Shown here piece by piece: positions 18,970 to 27,347 of a stretch of DNA of 64,000 nt. The stretch spans positions 5,961,962 through 6,025,961 of the forward strand of contig NC_067208.1 in NCBI RefSeq assembly GCF_026262505.1, given 5' to 3'. The stretch comes from Trichomonas vaginalis G3 (Eukaryota; Parabasalia; Trichomonadida; Trichomonadidae). Made by a program: the position numbers and the translations under genes. Within the stretch, counting starts at the first letter, position 1, and the number at the start of each line of letters is the position of its first letter. A model generated the notes under the pieces. The model saw only the letters and a program-made list of their open reading frames with translations. It was not told the DNA's origin and did no database searches.

Positions 18970-19849
18970 AACAATGTTGGTCGTTCCCATGGAATATTTT
19001 TGACTTTAATGGTATTAGTCATGATATGAATCTCAAGGTATGAACGAGGAGAGATGAGAGACTTATATGCTTCCCAAATTTCTTCAAAAGGTAATGTTAT
19101 ACCTGACTGTTTCCAAATGAGTTCAATATCATAGCGTGAGAAACCTTGAAAGATAACGAAGTCAGTTATGAGACGTTTTATGTTTAAAGCAAGGAAACGC
19201 CATGTTTGCATAAGTATTGCTACAGTTAAATGGTAATGTCTGACTTTAGTATGATGTTAGCTAATGGTGAGTCAGGCTTTGACACTAAACCTTTTCCGGC
19301 GAAGTCGTCACAAACGAGCAGAGTGTTTGAAGGATACTTTTTGAAGGGGTATTTTGAAAGTTTTGATAGAATGTAGTTTGTCAGTCGTTTCATATCGTAA
19401 ACTCCTGAGTATTGACGTAAGTGGTGTTTGTCAATAATTCTTTCCATCTCTTCTGAAGTCTTTTGCATTCCTGACTGTATAAATTCAACGATGGCATAAT
19501 ATTTTCTCTTACGTCGAATGTAACGTTGAAGAAATTCAATGAGTTCGCTATCTGGAACTTTAACGACAGATGCTTGAACTTTTGACATAAATGTTTTCGC
19601 TGTTGAATCCATAGAGTCTGAAGTTGCTGATATAATGATTTGGTCATAATATGAGTCTTTCCTAAACGCTCTGTTATGAGTATATGACGAATTAATTAAA
19701 TGTCTTACCTGACCCATCTTTCCACAATAGAAATAAACACCATTTGAACAGAACTCATAGTCCTTACTGAAAGGAAGAATGAGAGAAGAGTTAAGTTTGT
19801 CTGTAGTTTCATTCATGTCTTCATCTACGTCATGTATTAAATGCTTCAT
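18966..19849 (-). pseudogene. Genome-packaging ATPase (FtsK/HerA, A32-like), frameshifted
   Basis: Starts at an ATG at 19847-19849. The P-loop region reads GVYFYCGKMGQVRHL: the bases TCAGGTAAGACA are present but out of phase, so the usual GSGKT is not translated. Further on lies a Walker B-like LLVCDDFAG (residues about 180-188). The frame stops at 19226, and the rest of the domain (WRFLALNIKRLITDFVIFQGFSR) continues in another frame to 18966. The fold and order match packaging ATPases of Polintons and other double-jelly-roll viruses, which pump DNA into capsids. With both a scrambled P-loop and a frameshift, this copy is probably dead, or the sequence has indel errors. Confidence 0.75.
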
Positions 19850-19865
19850 TTTATCTCCATTAAAA

Positions 19866-20748
19866 ATGCAAGTCAGAAATATTCAGAACATAGCACCGAG
19901 TCTAACTGACAAGAGTATAAAGATATACTATGAACACGTTATGATGAAACCAACCAAAATTCAAGAAAGTCAGTATACTTATGAATATCCAAGACACTGG
20001 GTAGAGTATGTAGGAGGTGAGAAAGCTATTGAAATCAGACAGGTTCGAAGTATTCCAGCAGGAAGGACAATATTATTGAAGAACTTTAATGTTTTGAGGT
20101 ATAATGATGAGACAAAGAAGCAAGATAGTTTTCCTATTGCTGTGTATGTGAACCTAGACACAGGAGATGACATGAAAGTTTTTAACACAAAGCTTCAAAC
20201 GGTAGTGAGAGAACAACTGACTGCGGAAGGACATCCCATTACCTTCAGAAGTTACCATAGCGTATAATTTTGAAACAAATGCAATAGATTTTAAAGTCGT
20301 CTCTGCAAAGAAGTCAGGTTTTACATTTAATGAAGCAGATGTATATTCGAATGAAAACTTCAAAGCTATTGCATGGTTAGATAATGACGATTGCTTTAAG
20401 AAAATATTTAAATACAGTGACTCAACGATGTCAATAGATGACCTTCGTGGAATGTTACCATCGACGTTTACAGTAGAAGGTTCAGCAGGATTGCTTACAA
20501 GATTGTCAATTGGTGGTATTTGGTCTCGTGAGAACATTGTTATAAAATCCAGTATAAGTGAATTTGCTGAAGAATCTATATTATGTCTTTCAAACTACAT
20601 GTATTCGCCGCCGAAGCATTATAGTATAACAAACTTTGTCAGTAAGTTTAACATAAGACTTGTCGAACCTTCTTCAATGAAAGATGTTGTGCTACCTAAA
20701 GACGGAAAGGATGGACTCATTATTGAGATGATTTTAATAGCATATTAA
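19866..20748 (+). pseudogene. Capsid-like beta-rich protein, one frameshift
   Basis: The frame from the ATG at 19866 (MQVRNIQNIAPSL) ends at 20267. From about 20221 the neighbouring frame carries on with convincing protein (RKDIPLPSEVTIAYNFETN...) to the stop at 20746-20748. Joined, it would be about 295 residues, rich in beta strands, ending in a KDGKDGLIIEMILIAY strand. The position after the ATPase and before a pVI-like gene is where Polintons keep capsid genes, so a jelly-roll capsid protein is possible, though it is short for a double-jelly-roll major capsid protein (usually 500 residues or more). Homology not confirmed. The stop of this gene abuts the next ATG. Confidence 0.5.
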
Positions 20749-20973
20749 ATGAGCTTGTTCTTAAAGGTCGTTCATGATGAAATAACTGTTGTAGAAGATG
20801 TTAGCAATTGTTCAGACATTTTGAAGCGTATAGATGATATAAGAAAGAAGTTAAATAGACCGCAAAGCGGTGAGGGCGAAGCACGTGAGAATGTTTATGT
20901 TTCATTGACTTTCTCCAGTAACGAGAACTTTTATGAGATAATATTGAAGAGAGATGATTTTAATATGGGGTAA
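20749..20973 (+). CDS. Unknown 74-residue Maverick protein
   Basis: The ATG directly follows the stop of the previous gene. N-terminal beta-like strand (FLKVVHDEITVVEDV), charged helix (ILKRIDDIRKKLNRP), then a hairpin-encoded PQSGEGEA linker and a second strand region. No family recognised. Its TAA abuts the next ATG. Three start/stop-abutting genes in a row suggest a compact, operon-like layout unusual for a eukaryote. Confidence 0.6.
   Translation: MSLFLKVVHDEITVVEDVSNCSDILKRIDDIRKKLNRPQSGEGEARENVYVSLTFSSNENFYEIILKRDDFNMG
20859..20871. repeat. Mini-hairpin ACCGC-AAA-GCGGT in a small gene
   Basis: Perfect 5-bp stem, AAA loop, within the 74-residue gene, followed by the GC-rich GGGCGAAGCAC. 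Confidence 0.65.
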
Positions 20974-21495
20974 ATGGTAGCTTGGGCAGCTTTAGGCGCA
21001 ATGGGAACAAAAGCATTAGCATTTGGAGCAAAAGCACTTGGAGCTTATGACGCAGTAAATAAAATGAGTGGAGGAAGGGTTTCAAAGACATTAGATGCAA
21101 ATAAAGGGAAGATTGGAGGCTGGGTTGCAAAGAAGTTAAGATTAAATAAAATAGGGCTCATAAATAAAGCATCCAATTTGGTTGCGACTGAGTCAGAAAA
21201 TGCTTTAGGAAAGGACGATGAGTTTGCAAAACATGCAAAAGACTTTAATGACCAGATGAAAGGTGAAACAATGCATTTAAATAGAGTCGATGGAACTCTT
21301 CCTCCACAACTTCCACCAGCAGTTCTTCCGTATGGTCCCTATGGAATGTATGGAAACCCTTACGAAAGACCATTTGACCCATTGACTGGTGGAAGTAACT
21401 GGTATCATTACGGACGAAGAAGAAAGACAGTCAAGCTGGAGACAGACGTGAAGAAAGCAACTAAAAAGAAACCAAGGAAGAGAGTTATAAAGTAA
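20974..21495 (+). CDS. Adenovirus pVI-like small virion protein (hydrophobic N-terminus, basic C-terminus)
   Basis: 173 residues. The N-terminus is an Ala/Gly-rich, probably amphipathic helix (WAALGAMGTKALAFGAKALG). The middle has a second basic helix (GKIGGWVAKKLRLNKIGLIN). A Pro/Tyr/Gly-rich linker follows (about 107-145), and the C-terminus is strongly basic (YGRRRKTVKLETD, KKATKKKPRKRVIK). This architecture fits virion proteins of adeno- and Polinton-like viruses that line the capsid, bind DNA and disrupt membranes at entry (pVI- or pX-type). Assignment rests on architecture only, not on sequence similarity I can test. Confidence 0.5.
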   Translation: MVAWAALGAMGTKALAFGAKALGAYDAVNKMSGGRVSKTLDANKGKIGGWVAKKLRLNKIGLINKASNLVATESENALGKDDEFAKHAKDFNDQMKGETMHLNRVDGTLPPQLPPAVLPYGPYGMYGNPYERPFDPLTGGSNWYHYGRRRKTVKLETDVKKATKKKPRKRVIK

Positions 21496-21514
21496 TGAGA
21501 ACGTTTATGTTATG

Positions 21515-21566
21515 AGAAATTTTTAACGTTAGTTTTATTTTTACTGAAAATTTTTATTTGGATGTA
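21515..21566 (+). promoter_or_regulatory. Shared element promoter-like motif (copy C)
   Basis: AACGTTAGTTTTATTTTT, spacer, ATTTTTATTTGGATGTA, then the ATG. Same order as copies A and B. Just upstream, ATGAGAACGTTTAT is directly repeated again after the gene (near 21918-21931). Confidence 0.5.
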
Positions 21567-21893
21567 ATGACGAAAACTATTGAGATAACAAACTACAACG
21601 GTCATGAGTTCAAGAACTTGTTCTTCGTTCCTCGTGAAAATACATTCTATCAGATACGAGGGAGAAAGGGTAAAGTTAGTTTAAGCATTTATGACAACAA
21701 ACATAATGGGAGATATATAAAAGCAATAGATACAAACGGTAAGCGTGTTTCATTAGCTTTGTCAAAACTTACTAACATTTATTTTGACAGTGACTTTGAC
21801 TCTGACGATTGGAGTGACAGCAGCGATACTGAAGAATATGAACTATTGTGTGAAGCACAGCAATGGGAAGCGCTGCAATACTTTTGTAAATGA
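21567..21893 (+). CDS. Small acidic Maverick protein with a possible DNA-binding N-terminal half
   Basis: 108 residues from the ATG at 21567; the in-frame TTG three codons earlier is not a likely start. The N-terminal 70 residues (ENTFYQIRGRKGKVSLSIYD...) are basic and beta-rich. The C-terminal third is very acidic (DSDFDSDDWSDSSDTEEYE). No family recognised. It has the shared promoter-like motif, as do the KilA-N gene and the 312-residue gene, so these three may be co-regulated. It is the last recognisable gene of the element. Confidence 0.6.
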   Translation: MTKTIEITNYNGHEFKNLFFVPRENTFYQIRGRKGKVSLSIYDNKHNGRYIKAIDTNGKRVSLALSKLTNIYFDSDFDSDDWSDSSDTEEYELLCEAQQWEALQYFCK

Positions 21894-22062
21894 GAACATT
21901 AGTGGGAACGTTAGTGAGAACGTTTATTTTTTCATTAGTGAAGTCGTTAGCGAAATGTTGGTGAGGTGAAGTGGTTGGTGGTTTTGTAAATATTTAAGGT
22001 TAAGTTAGTGTTTGTGTTTGTGTTGTAAAATATACATTAGCGGTTTTGTAAAGTGTCAAACC

Positions 22063-22109
22063 GTTATCTTGGGTAAGGTGGAACGCAGTGCCGCCGTACC
22101 CAAGATAAC
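22063..22109. repeat. Strong hairpin near the right end of the virus-like element
   Basis: GTTATCTTGGGTA and TACCCAAGATAAC form a perfect 13-bp stem around a 21-nt loop whose GGTGG and CCGCC can also pair. It is GC-richer than its surroundings. It lies in the 220-base stretch between the last element gene and the next frame, where the element probably ends; no clear terminal repeat was matched. Confidence 0.6.
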
Positions 22110-22113
22110 CATA

Positions 22114-22446
22114 CTAACTAATTTGTTGTAATTTCAAACGTTTCCATTGTTTTGTTTGACCACAGGGAAAGGCCCAGTGGTCATGTATCACAGCAAGAGC
22201 TTTGATTTGGTCGTAGGGATTGACCCTACGACCTTTCTTGCCTTTAGGCAATGGGATATTCTGTAAGCTAAATTGATTTTGTAAAAAAGATTTTGAAACA
22301 TCTAAATATTTGAAATCATTTGATTGAAGGGTTGGGGCGATGGGAACATGGGTGCAAGCTTCTTCCCATGTCATTTTACCTTCTTCAATCTGATTGGAAA
22401 TACCAATTAGGTAAATTCGATCGACATACCCTTTGTAAGGATTCAT
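22114..22446 (-). CDS. Hypothetical 110-residue protein
   Basis: Starts at the ATG at 22444-22446 (MNPYKGYVDRIYLIGISNQ). Composition looks like real protein: mixed, with Trp, Cys and His, and a basic stretch KGKKGRRVNPYDQ. I recognise no family. It lies just outside the element's right hairpin, so it could be the element's last gene, a fragment of another mobile element or a host gene. Confidence 0.45.
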   Translation of the reverse strand: MNPYKGYVDRIYLIGISNQIEEGKMTWEEACTHVPIAPTLQSNDFKYLDVSKSFLQNQFSLQNIPLPKGKKGRRVNPYDQIKALAVIHDHWAFPCGQTKQWKRLKLQQIS

Positions 22447-22622
22447 TCTAATGAAATACGTTAACAATCAAAATATTCTATAAGTGTCTAGTATGGAATT
22501 CAAAAGAATAAAGAAAATGGTAACGTAAATAAACGTATTATGAAATTATTTATAATTAAAATGAAAAAAAGAAAAAATAATAAGTAAAGTGACTGGAAAT
22601 GAAAATTAAAATCAGTGTACAG

Positions 22623-22975
22623 TTTTATTTTTTTCTCGCTGTGAAACGTATTCGGTCATTTTTTTAAAAATTAATTTTTTGTTAGAGATAAGAGCTAAAA
22701 CTCGGTAAACAACTTCTTTATGTCTAGAAAATTCTATCTTGCCTTTTATTTTTTTCTCGCTGTGAAACGTATTCGGTCATTTTTTTAAAAATTAATTTTT
22801 TTGTTAGAGATAAGAGCTAAAACTCGGTAAACAACTTCTTTATGTCTAGAAAATTCTATCTTGCCTTTTATTTTTTTCTCGCTATGAAACGTATTCGGTC
22901 ATTTTTTTAAAAATTAATTTTTTGTTAGAGATAAGAGCTAAAACTTTGCAGACAACTCCCCCATGTCTAGCAAAT
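22623..22975. repeat. Tandem repeat, unit about 121 bp, three copies
   Basis: Units start with TTTTATTTTTTTCTCGCT at 22623, 22744 and 22866. The first two are near-identical; the third diverges after AGAGCTAAAACT. No coding potential. The rest of 22447-23878 is AT-rich spacer in which I see no gene. Confidence 0.85.
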
Positions 22976-23869
22976 TTAACATTTGTCTCCCATTTTTATA
23001 TATTTGGTTTAGAATGTTCGAAAATGCGTAATATGGTCATTCATATTAATTGAAAAGAACCTTGAATTAATTCAATCTGATCTCACAAAATATTTTAAAT
23101 TACAAACTTTGTAGTTTGAATAGATAATGTAGTAAACTCAAATAACTAGTTTATTTTTGAATAAAAAATATTTGAATTTATTCAATTTTGTGAATTTTCC
23201 TTCAAAAATCAAGTTTAAATATCTTATTTGCCATATAATTATAAATACAATGAAACATATTCGAAATTGAAAAGAATGACTTTTTCTGTTCTTTCAATCA
23301 TTCAATTTGAATTTTGCAATATTGGATTTCTCATTTTAAATAGCTATTTAAAAAACAACAAGCAATTTAAACTTGCATTCAAATTTATTTGTGTTATATT
23401 CAATCTTCTCAAAACTTATAATTTTCGGCTATAGCATGATTATATGCTATATAATATAATAAACCTATAATAGTATCATTCTTTCAATTATTTGAAGAGA
23501 AAACCGAAAAAATCTATTTTCGGTCTATAACACTTTGTTCAGAGTTGCCAATTTTGACATTATTCGGACATGGCAATTTTTAGATAAAATTCATCTTAAC
23601 TTTCATTTATGATCTTAATTTGAAAAATGTAAATGAAAATTATTTTAAAAGACATTGAAAAATATAGAAATAGTGTAATAGATATCACATTTGGGTTCTG
23701 CATCTAATTTAAGATCAGGTTAAGATCAATAAAATTGATCGGACATTTGGCTGGATGAACATTTCTTCTCTCAAATTCAGAAATCAGCTTTCAATAAATT
23801 GAATAATTCTAAATTCCAATCAGACCAATTTTTCTCAATTTTTGAAAACTTTATTTCTTCAGAATAAAT

Positions 23870-23876
23870 TCATTTG
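23870..23876 (+). promoter_or_regulatory. Inr (TCATTTG) for the CDP-alcohol phosphotransferase gene
   Basis: TCATTTG lies three bases before the ATG at 23879. The Trichomonas core promoter element is an initiator with consensus TCA-pyrimidine-(T/A), usually within about 20 bases of the start codon. Confidence 0.65.
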
Positions 23877-23878
23877 AA

Positions 23879-25045
23879 ATGAATCCATTTGATTCGACAG
23901 ACATAGCCTATGCAAAACAATACAAATATAATGGCATTGATGATAGTATTTGCAAGAAGCTCTTTCTTGCCAAATATTGGGACTGGTGCATGAGATTTAT
24001 TCCAATGAATGTTGCACCAAATGTAATTACACTTATTGGCTTTATCGTAGAATCAATTTCATTTGTATTATCACTTGTATTGACAAATGGCCTCACAAAA
24101 CAGCTTCCTTGCTACGGCTGCGTTATCAATGCACTTTGTCTTTTCTTCTATCAGACACTCGATAACTTAGATGGAAGGCAAGCCAGAAGAACAGGAATGT
24201 CTTCCCCTCTTGGCCAGTTTTTCGATCATGGTTGTGATGCCATCACAGGTGTTTCAGAAGTTATTAAAAGCGCCGCTGTTTTCAATATGGGTGTTGAAGA
24301 TGTCTACTTTTATTATGCTTTCTTCACAGGTATCACATTTGTTTTGACTTCTTATGAAGAATACGTAACACACAAGTTTTACTTAGGAAAGTTCAACGCA
24401 CCCGACGAAGGATTGTTGATATTAGTCATTTTATACTTAACCATTGCAGCATTCCCATCAATTGTCCCAACAATCAGACCATACTTCTTATTCGCTTATA
24501 TTCTTGGCCAAATCTTCACCAACCTTCTTATTTTTATACACGTTATCCAATTCTGCTGGAAAGAGAAGGAATGCAGAAAGAGAGCTTTCCTTGCTCCAAT
24601 TCCAATGTTCATTAGCGCAACAATCATTTGCCTTATGAAGTTCCTCTTCGGAAGCACCACAAATAGTGTGTTCTTCATCATGGCCACAGAGTTTATTCTT
24701 ACATACAATTCTCAAACCGTGATTATTTCTTATTTAGTTAAGAGAGCCCCATTAAGATTAATTGACCCATTAACAATTATGCTTTGGGTAGCTTCTTCAA
24801 TTTCCTTTGTTTTCAAGTCTACTTCCTTTGTTCAGAACGGATACTACTGGATGGTTTTGTGCGCAATTGTTTTCAGCACAATGATCCTTACAGATGTCAG
24901 AGTAGTCATCGGATTTACAAAGGGACTTAAGATTCCAGCATTCCACGTTATTCCTAAGGAAGAACCAAGATCTGATGATTCTAAGAATAAGATCCAGCCA
25001 AAACAAAAGAAGACAAGCCATTCTGTTTCATTCCGTGCTCATTAA
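23879..25045 (+). CDS. Choline/ethanolaminephosphotransferase (CDP-alcohol phosphatidyltransferase family)
   Basis: 388 residues. The catalytic signature DG-x2-AR-x8-G-x3-D-x3-D is complete: DGRQARRTGMSSPLGQFFDH, ending GCD (residues about 98-120). Multiple hydrophobic segments fit the polytopic membrane fold of CEPT1/EPT1 enzymes, which transfer phosphocholine or phosphoethanolamine from the CDP-alcohol to diacylglycerol in the ER/Golgi. The length is typical. The tail (PRSDDSKNKIQPKQKKTSHS) is basic and cytosolic. Substrate choice (choline or ethanolamine) cannot be read from sequence. Confidence 0.9.
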   Translation: MNPFDSTDIAYAKQYKYNGIDDSICKKLFLAKYWDWCMRFIPMNVAPNVITLIGFIVESISFVLSLVLTNGLTKQLPCYGCVINALCLFFYQTLDNLDGRQARRTGMSSPLGQFFDHGCDAITGVSEVIKSAAVFNMGVEDVYFYYAFFTGITFVLTSYEEYVTHKFYLGKFNAPDEGLLILVILYLTIAAFPSIVPTIRPYFLFAYILGQIFTNLLIFIHVIQFCWKEKECRKRAFLAPIPMFISATIICLMKFLFGSTTNSVFFIMATEFILTYNSQTVIISYLVKRAPLRLIDPLTIMLWVASSISFVFKSTSFVQNGYYWMVLCAIVFSTMILTDVRVVIGFTKGLKIPAFHVIPKEEPRSDDSKNKIQPKQKKTSHSVSFRAH

Positions 25046-25337
25046 AAAATTTCTATTCTTTATGTTTTTTGATAATCAAAAATTACAATTTTTTTACAAT
25101 GCAAAGCATCTACTTCTAATAGATCTAAAATTTAATGACTTATGTTTATGAATATTAAAGGATATGACAAAAGAAATGAAACCAAGGCATTTGTGTATAA
25201 TGAAATGAAAAATTTTGGTTTGGTAGGAACATTTTATGTTGAAAATCATTATGTAAATTGCTTTATTTAAAAAATAATATTTGTTATAAATAAAAATTTT
25301 AAAGATAATAGCAGAAATAGGGTATTTTTACTATAGT

Positions 25338-26780
25338 TTAAACCGAATCAGCGTATTTGAAGCAGCGGAAGTAAACAACAAATGCAATAACAGCTCCAAC
25401 AACGATGATAACAGCAATAGTAACACCGACAATTACTCCAGTATTAGAAGATGCTTTCTTGGTGTAAATTCCTGCCTGGAGGGATTCTTCTGAATCAGTA
25501 TTGAAGACAATATCATCATAGTAAGCAGTGTCAAAGAGGTGGGTTGAAAATTGGATACTAGCGACAATATCATCTTTCAGTTTGCCAACCTTGAAGTGGA
25601 CAATAGCTGGTTCTGAATAAGAAGTATTGTCTGAATCTCGTTTTGTACTGTTGGCACTGTACATTGTAATCGTGTAATCAGCGGAACTGGCTGAAAATGT
25701 GTTTCTGGTTGGATTTGAAACGAAAGCTGCGAATGTCTTATTTTCGACTACAGATGTGAGGGAGAAATCAGCAGGGCCGAGAATTGCTGCCCATCCAGCT
25801 GCATATGGAACGTTCTTGGTATCTAAAAGAACAACTCTGACAACTGGATATAAGGATGAGGAAATTTCGATTGTAGTTTCGACATTGCACACGATTGTAA
25901 TAGTTTTGTCATTGATATCAAACTCCTTCGATGGCTTTTCCTTACTATTCTCGACGTATGTAACTTTGCCAGTGATTCCTGTCATATCTGCTGTTCTTGT
26001 GATGATGAAAACACTATCTGCATTAACTGTGTACTTGAGTGAACTATTTCCTGATGCTGTTTTGGCAAAAACAAGGTCATTAATACCAATATTAAGAGCC
26101 GAGTTATTAACTGGTGCTGGTACAGAGCTTCCATCGATACTATCAGCCCAGAAAGTACAATCTTCGTATTTATATGTTCCGTAGACTGAATAATAATCCG
26201 GCAAGCTTGTAGAAGTGATTTTTTGATTCACAATCTGTGCCAATGGTGTTTCAATGCCAGTTGGGCGAATACGAATGGTGTAATATTGGTTTGCCTTGAC
26301 ATCAAATGTATAATAAGTATCATTGTTGTCTTTGTGCTCGAAGTTTCCTCCATTAAGGCTATAGTCTAAAAAGTCATAAGTTCCATGGAATTGCATTGTA
26401 TATGTGGTGTCAGCAGTTGGTAAGAAGACTGTATACATCTTTTGTGAATCATCTTGTGGAAAATCTGAACCAGGGAGCAATGGAGCTGGACTAAAGCCGA
26501 TTGCAAAGTCAACAAAAGCGGCATCATCGTATTTGCCACAAAAATAGTAAATTGTTTGCTTTGTATATGATCCACTGAGTTTAACAGTAATCGTTGTCTT
26601 TTCTGAGAACTTATATACAACTCTGGCATCTTCATCATTAACAGTGAAGTATTGTGGATTGATAATAACAAAATAATAGTCTTTTTCGATTTCTAATGTA
26701 GTGGCTGCTGTAATAGACTGACTGCTTCTTCCTTGTGCTAAAGCCGCTAAATGAAATGAAAGCAAAAATGCAAAAATCAT
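25338..26780 (-). CDS. Type I single-pass surface glycoprotein, Trichomonas-type
   Basis: 480 residues from an ATG at 26778-26780. Residues 1-16 are a signal peptide (IFAFLLSFHLAALAQG). The ectodomain is rich in Thr/Ser/Tyr and beta-prone, with several N-glycosylation sites (NDT, NSS, NTS). One transmembrane helix (about 448-471, VIVGVTIAVIIVVGAVIAFV) is followed by a short tail, FRCFKYADSV. No enzymatic domain is recognised. The plan (signal peptide, large ectodomain, one helix, very short tail) matches large families of Trichomonas surface proteins. TCAATAG directly before the ATG is a good Inr. Ligand unknown. Confidence 0.75.
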   Translation of the reverse strand: MIFAFLLSFHLAALAQGRSSQSITAATTLEIEKDYYFVIINPQYFTVNDEDARVVYKFSEKTTITVKLSGSYTKQTIYYFCGKYDDAAFVDFAIGFSPAPLLPGSDFPQDDSQKMYTVFLPTADTTYTMQFHGTYDFLDYSLNGGNFEHKDNNDTYYTFDVKANQYYTIRIRPTGIETPLAQIVNQKITSTSLPDYYSVYGTYKYEDCTFWADSIDGSSVPAPVNNSALNIGINDLVFAKTASGNSSLKYTVNADSVFIITRTADMTGITGKVTYVENSKEKPSKEFDINDKTITIVCNVETTIEISSSLYPVVRVVLLDTKNVPYAAGWAAILGPADFSLTSVVENKTFAAFVSNPTRNTFSASSADYTITMYSANSTKRDSDNTSYSEPAIVHFKVGKLKDDIVASIQFSTHLFDTAYYDDIVFNTDSEESLQAGIYTKKASSNTGVIVGVTIAVIIVVGAVIAFVVYFRCFKYADSV

Positions 26781-26787
26781 CTATTGA
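26781..26787 (-). promoter_or_regulatory. Inr (TCAATAG) for the surface protein gene
   Basis: Minus-strand TCAATAG abuts the ATG. The remaining spacer to 27347 is AT-rich, with no gene seen. Confidence 0.6.
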
Positions 26788-27347
26788 AAAAACGAGTTTG
26801 CCAGTATAAAATTCACGTAAAATCACAAATTGATTTTAAAAATACACATAAAGTGCTTAGTTGCACTATAATATATGTAAAAATTCTGCTTCAATCAATT
26901 TGCTCAAAATTTGAAGGAGCACGTTCAACATAATTTTTTTGATAAACCATTCAATTTTTATTTTGGTATAAAAATTGAAAAATACCAATATTAGTAAACA
27001 GTCATATACGCTCACACAAAATGTCGATTACTCTCTAATTTTGTGCAACGGATCTGTGGCATCATTTTCGCATTAGACTTGTAATGCTCTTAAAACAAGC
27101 TATAACTTGATCTCAGCAATTTGAAACATGAAATAATGAATTTCAACATGTCTTGAGATGATCGATCGTTCATTCTATGGATAGATAACAAATCCAATGG
27201 AGAATATTAATCAAATATGACTATCAAGGCGGTTCAGAGTATCTATCGCTCATTTCTAATTCTTTTTCCTCAATATTTTTGGAAAATTTCAAAATTATGC
27301 ATTAAAAAACACTAAGCCATTAAATAAAAACATTATAAACACTTTCT

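Noticed and set aside
23228-23434. 68-codon frame before the phosphotransferase gene
   Set aside because: AT-rich low-complexity peptide with no Inr or conserved feature.
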